Shown one piece after another: positions 41,919 to 45,202 of a DNA stretch of 45,202 nucleotides. This DNA is from CAXBYZ01 sp963980215. Lineage in GTDB: Bacteria > Patescibacteriota > Microgenomatia > UBA1400 > CG1-02-47-37. Made by a program: the position numbers and the translations under genes. The notes under the pieces were generated by a model. It was not told where the DNA came from and ran no database searches. It was given only the letters and a program-made list of their open reading frames with translations. The stretch lies in contig CAXBYZ010000006.1 of assembly GCA_963980215.1 (NCBI GenBank), forward strand, positions 1 to 45,202, given 5' to 3'. Position 1 is the stretch's first letter. Every line of letters begins with the position of its first letter.

Positions 41919-42257
41919 ATGAATTTACTTGGTATTCAAATCATCAGCATTATTTTTATCGTCTTTATGATGTACGTGGTCCAAATCCACTACAAGAAAA
42001 ACGAACTGCCTCGGACGGAAGCCATCTTTTGGTTAACCACTTTTACCGGTCTAGCTTTAATTGTTATCATCCCTAAAACCGCCTCATTTGTTACCTCCAC
42101 TTTTGCCGTTAGCCGCTTAACTGACTTTATCACCGCCGTGGCCCTAATGATTATCTTTGGCATGCTTATTGACCTTCGTATCAAGATGCATAAGTTTAAT
42201 AAAAAGCTTGAGTCATCCACCAGAGATAAAGCCATCAAAAACGCCAGGAAAATTTAA
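41919..42257 (+). CDS. DUF2304 family small membrane protein
   Basis: This 112-aa protein has three hydrophobic helices (about residues 4-22, 36-55 and 66-86) and a charged cytoplasmic tail. It carries the DUF2304 hallmarks: a short loop with LPRTEAIFWLTTFTGLALIVIIP and DFITAVALMIIFGMLIDLRIK. Members sit next to DPM1-like GT2 genes, as here, one base after the stop of the 41258 gene. It may be a membrane subunit, analogous to the accessory subunits of eukaryotic dolichol-phosphate-mannose synthase, but its biochemistry is not established. It is immediately followed by the next ATG. Confidence 0.85.
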   Translation: MNLLGIQIISIIFIVFMMYVVQIHYKKNELPRTEAIFWLTTFTGLALIVIIPKTASFVTSTFAVSRLTDFITAVALMIIFGMLIDLRIKMHKFNKKLESSTRDKAIKNARKI

Positions 42258-43034
42258 ATGCCACTTCCAAAAATATCCGTTATTACCCCTTCATATAATC
42301 AGGCCGAGTACATTAAAGAAACTATTGATAGTGTTTTGTCTCAAAACTATCCTAACTTGGAGTATTGGGTAATTGACGGCGGCTCAACAGATGGTACCTT
42401 AGCCATCCTAAAAAAATTTGGTAAAAAAATTAATTGGCTTTCAGAAAAAGACAGTGGCCAATCCGAAGCTATTAACAAAGGTCTAAAAAAAGCCACTGGA
42501 GATGTCTTGGCCTATCTTAATTCAGACGATATTTACTTACCCGGCACTCTAAAAAAAGTCGGGGATTACTTTTCCACCAGTCAATCGATTGACTGGTTGA
42601 CTGGCGATTATCAAATTATAGATCAACATGGTCATCTAACCCCCAATCATTGGTTAATCACTACTTACAAACGATTTCTAATGTCTATCTACTCCCCAAC
42701 TATCTTAAAAATTACAGACTCCATGTTACCTCAACCATCTACTTTTTGGTCAAGAAAGGCTTACCAAAAAGTAGGGGAGTTTAGAACAGATTTTCACTAC
42801 GTTTTAGACTACGACTACTGGCTTCGCTTATCCCAACACTTTAAACTTCACTATATAAAAGAGCCTTTATCCGGTTTTAGGGCTCAACCTTCTAGCAAAT
42901 CCCAAACCGACCGAAAAACATTTCTCATTGAAGGTGAAAGAACTCTAAAAGCCAACAAGGCCAATCAACTAGAAATTAGCCTTCATAAGCTTCACAACTA
43001 CTTAAGTCTTCTTGTTTACAAGATATGGGAATAA
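42258..43034 (+). CDS. GT2 glycosyltransferase carrying an in-frame palindrome
   Basis: This 258-aa GT2 has KISVITPSYNQAEYI (5-19), TIDSVLSQNYPNLEYWVIDGG, DSGQSEAINKGL, the NSDD motif at 88-91 (YLNSDDIYLPG), QPSTFWSRKAYQKVGEF and DYDYWLRLSQ. It is the WcaA/EpsE-like branch that acts on lipid-linked oligosaccharides. Codons 107-113 (TSQSIDW) coincide with a 22-bp palindrome at 42576-42597 that is also found, in variant form, around the regulator gene at 36468. Relatives in this family have a similar-length segment here, so it replaces sequence rather than inserting it. It begins directly after the preceding stop and overlaps the next gene by 10 bases. Confidence 0.85.
   Translation: MPLPKISVITPSYNQAEYIKETIDSVLSQNYPNLEYWVIDGGSTDGTLAILKKFGKKINWLSEKDSGQSEAINKGLKKATGDVLAYLNSDDIYLPGTLKKVGDYFSTSQSIDWLTGDYQIIDQHGHLTPNHWLITTYKRFLMSIYSPTILKITDSMLPQPSTFWSRKAYQKVGEFRTDFHYVLDYDYWLRLSQHFKLHYIKEPLSGFRAQPSSKSQTDRKTFLIEGERTLKANKANQLEISLHKLHNYLSLLVYKIWE
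42576..42597. repeat. 22-bp perfect palindrome inside the GT2 gene
   Basis: The core GTCAATCGATTGAC is flanked by ACCA and TGGT. Compared with the copy at 36440-36461, one base pair of the flank differs on both sides in a compensated way (C to A, G to T), so palindromy is kept. It lies wholly within codons 107-114 of the GT2 gene. Confidence 0.65.
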
Positions 43035-43906
43035 TAATCGCTATTTGCATATCTTTAGGGGTAGCCATCATCGAGTCAGTTGCTTATCTTGGCTACTTTG
43101 CTAATCACCTAAAAATTCCCTCTCTCATTATCTATATATTAAGTATCTTCTTTCTCTTTTTTTCAATCCCCAAAGCCAAAAAATCTTATAAAATTATCTC
43201 AACCAGTCTTTTATTGTTCGCTACTATTACTACTCTAGCTTTCTTCAGTCTAAATTTACTCGAACTATTTAACTACCAAAATTTTGTCTTTGCCCGCTTT
43301 CACATCAACCTTAGAGGCTTAAACTACTTAACTTTTCTGTCCATATTTTTTTACCTAGTTACCCAACTTTCTCATAAACCAAAAAGACTTGCCAACTCTG
43401 GACTACTCGCCGCTTTGATTTTTTTTACTCTAGCTAATTTTTCCGCTATTGTTCCAGAAATTACCAAACAGCTACAAATAATTATTAAAAATCCAACTGC
43501 TACTTATGATCAAAAAATGACCACTACTTTTCCCGATTTTTATCCCGCCATCAAAATAATTGAAAACCTAACACCCAAGGACGCTACTATCATTATTCCA
43601 CCACAAAAAATCCCTTGGGTTTCCGAAGGTAATGACGCCTACCTCAATCGCTTCTTGTACCCTCGAACCATTATTCATCTTCCAGAAGATCAAACTCTTC
43701 CCTCTGGTAAAGTCTATCTAATTATTGCCAGAGGAGCATGGCCGGCTGATGACAAATCTCTTCATGGTTGGCCCAAAACCACCATTTCCGCCAAGCAAAT
43801 TTGGCAGATAGACATCAATAGTAATAGCTCTCAAAATTATCAAAGAGACTACGATCCCGCCACCGATACTTGGGATTGGGGTTTAATCGAAGCCAAACAT
43901 GAATAA
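43025..43906 (+). CDS. Unknown membrane protein with C-terminal outer domain
   Basis: I do not recognise a family for this 293-aa protein. It has about five hydrophobic helices (residues roughly 2-24, 31-50, 57-80, 95-115 and 124-145). A soluble domain of about 140 residues follows and contains FPDFYPAIKIIENLTPKDATIIIPPQ, LYPRTIIHLPE and YDPATDTWDWGLI. The domain resembles the tail regions of some GT-C proteins, and it precedes a GT-C-like gene whose start overlaps its end by eight bases. It may be an accessory membrane protein of that enzyme. There is no recognised catalytic motif. Confidence 0.6.
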   Translation: MGIIIAICISLGVAIIESVAYLGYFANHLKIPSLIIYILSIFFLFFSIPKAKKSYKIISTSLLLFATITTLAFFSLNLLELFNYQNFVFARFHINLRGLNYLTFLSIFFYLVTQLSHKPKRLANSGLLAALIFFTLANFSAIVPEITKQLQIIIKNPTATYDQKMTTTFPDFYPAIKIIENLTPKDATIIIPPQKIPWVSEGNDAYLNRFLYPRTIIHLPEDQTLPSGKVYLIIARGAWPADDKSLHGWPKTTISAKQIWQIDINSNSSQNYQRDYDPATDTWDWGLIEAKHE

Positions 43907-45202
43907 CCTAATTTCCTTAATCACTACTACTCTAATTTTTTATTTAACCGGTTTTCCCTACACATTTTTACTAGGTCTCCAAACTTTAGTCGAAAACCTA
44001 TCTTTATCTTTTCTAGTCGGTAGCGGTTTATCCACCTTCTTTTGGTTTCTAGCTTACTTACTTGGCTTTCCCTTTACCATCTCCTCCCTATTAATCAGTT
44101 CTTTAATCGCCTCTCTACTCGGCTTCTTATTGGCTAAAATATTCAAGCACAAACTAGAATTTTCAAAACTTAAACTAGAAAAATCCGAAAAGTATCTCAC
44201 CCTAACCATTTTAATTCTCGGGGGTATCGCTCTCCTTATTTCAGCTTATAACCCCATCACTGCTTGGGACTCTCTTACCATGTATGATTTTCGCGGACGA
44301 GTCATTGCCCTTGACCATGTTTTAACCAACCTCGAATCAAATGCTTACTACTTAAGCTACCCCTTAATGACTTCGCTATCTCACTCAATTATTTATCTCT
44401 TCAAGGGCACCAACCCTCAACCCCTTTATCCTTTATTTTATCTCTCTCTTATTAGTATTATTTTTTCTCGTTTATCCGTTTGGGCCAACCAAAAACTCGG
44501 ATTAATCACCTCTCTTTTATTACTTACCAATCAATCCCTCTGGAGCTTATCTGTCATTGCTTACTCCAATATTCCTTATACCACCCTATTAGTTGCCAGT
44601 TTCCTCTATGCAGTCAGTCCTGTTTCCAAAAAAGACTCAACTCACTTATTTATTAGTGGACTACTCTTAGGACTATCTACTTGGGTTCGATCGGCCGAAA
44701 CCTTTTGGCTAATCGGTATCTTTATTCTACTCTGGCAAGGGATACGCCTTAAAAAGAAGTTATTAGCTTTCTTTAGCCTTTCTTTAGTTTTATTATTTAA
44801 AGTTACTTGGAGTCATTACTATCTAGTAGCTTACGAAAAATTAAGTCATCCTACCACTCCACTCACTTCTCTAATTTCTCTCTCAACCATAACTAAAATT
44901 ATTAATAATTTCTCAGATATTACCTACTATGTCTCTCAAAACATCATCTATCCCTTTTTTGGTACTTGGTTAATCGTTTTAGCCTTAATTCCAGTTTTAC
45001 TGGTTTTATCCAAAAACAAAAAACAATCTTCTGATTTTTTTAGAATTTTCCAACTTTTCACCATCATCCTTCTTTCATTCTTCATGACTTTAGGGGGGAT
45101 AGCTCTCTTTAGCACCTACTACAAAACTTGGGATGCAATTGGTGGCTCCGCTCAAAGAATGCTAATCTTTATCATCCCTCTAACCATAATTACCTCTATT
45201 TA
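43899..45202 (+). CDS. GT-C-like polytopic membrane protein (partial, cut by window end)
   Basis: The frame opens with ATG at 43899 and remains open to the last base (about 434 codons, no stop). The visible part reads MNNLISLITTTLIFYLTG, then about ten hydrophobic segments. One outer loop has SAYNPITAWDSLTMYDFRG, with a WD pair recalling the acidic motif of PMT-like enzymes, and YYLSYPLMTSLSHSIIYLF. A short Lys-rich segment follows helix 4. The organisation suggests a GT-C type glycosyltransferase, but this is a structural guess. The C-terminus and any outer domain lie beyond the window. It overlaps the preceding gene by eight bases. Confidence 0.65.
   Translation, partial: MNNLISLITTTLIFYLTGFPYTFLLGLQTLVENLSLSFLVGSGLSTFFWFLAYLLGFPFTISSLLISSLIASLLGFLLAKIFKHKLEFSKLKLEKSEKYLTLTILILGGIALLISAYNPITAWDSLTMYDFRGRVIALDHVLTNLESNAYYLSYPLMTSLSHSIIYLFKGTNPQPLYPLFYLSLISIIFSRLSVWANQKLGLITSLLLLTNQSLWSLSVIAYSNIPYTTLLVASFLYAVSPVSKKDSTHLFISGLLLGLSTWVRSAETFWLIGIFILLWQGIRLKKKLLAFFSLSLVLLFKVTWSHYYLVAYEKLSHPTTPLTSLISLSTITKIINNFSDITYYVSQNIIYPFFGTWLIVLALIPVLLVLSKNKKQSSDFFRIFQLFTIILLSFFMTLGGIALFSTYYKTWDAIGGSAQRMLIFIIPLTIITSI

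Noticed and set aside
1..45202. tRNA, rRNA, CRISPR array, or alternative genetic code
   Set aside because: No cloverleaf, repeat-spacer pattern or conserved RNA sequence was visible, and TGA serves as a stop in many ATGA overlaps.

Overview
This window is a 45 kb stretch of a small, AT-rich, gene-dense bacterial genome, almost all of it devoted to building and displaying cell-surface glycans. Three things suggest a Patescibacteria/CPR bacterium, most likely of the Microgenomates type (an inference, since no marker gene is present): tightly packed genes that mostly overlap by 1-23 bases, -10 boxes sitting almost directly on start codons, and many small polytopic GT-C proteins. TGA is used as a normal stop in many ATGA overlaps, so this is not a UGA=Gly lineage such as Gracilibacteria.

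Layout: (1) 1-1127 is a non-glycan region. It holds an imperfect hairpin-forming sequence (1-115) and an orphan 195-aa gene with its own promoter and terminator-like hairpin, bracketed by a 42-bp imperfect inverted repeat. (2) 1128-13324, + strand, 11 genes: an EamA transporter, an IPP-isomerase-like Nudix protein, UDP-glucose dehydrogenase, two tandem GDP-mannose-4,6-dehydratase-like proteins (the first lacking the catalytic Glu), a GT2-GtrA fusion, an ALG5-like GT2 and four membrane GT-C-type proteins. (3) 13304-15650, - strand: a Wzx-type flippase and a GT2. (4) 15700-35522, + strand, 16 genes: GT2 and GT4 enzymes and a run of GT-C proteins, five of which form one paralogous set, then a PIG-V-like protein. 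(5) 35519-41220, - strand: GT-C, ArnC/DPM-like GT2, AsnB-type amidotransferase, a TrpR/YerC-like regulator bracketed by long palindromes, and a sugar epimerase. (6) 41258 to the window end, + strand: DPM1-like GT2, DUF2304, another GT2, an unknown membrane protein, and a GT-C-like protein cut by the window edge.

Together there are 40 genes: 11 GT2, 2 GT4 and about 15 GT-C or GT-C-like membrane proteins. A coherent reading is that nucleotide sugars (UDP-glucuronate, GDP-6-deoxy-hexoses) are made in the cytoplasm. DPM1/ALG5-like GT2 enzymes load single sugars onto polyprenyl phosphate, other GT2/GT4 enzymes build lipid-linked oligosaccharides, the Wzx protein flips them, and the GT-C enzymes add polyprenyl-phosphate sugars on the outer face. 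No oligosaccharyltransferase, Wzy polymerase or WaaL ligase could be recognised, so the final acceptor is unknown.

The most interesting signals are: a palindrome with core GTCAATCGATTGAC present three times with compensated flanking changes, two copies bracketing the regulator and one inside a glycosyltransferase coding sequence; operon-head promoters whose -10 box lies exactly 6 nt before the start codon, implying leaderless mRNAs; and a tandem dehydratase pair with an active-site Glu-to-Lys change.
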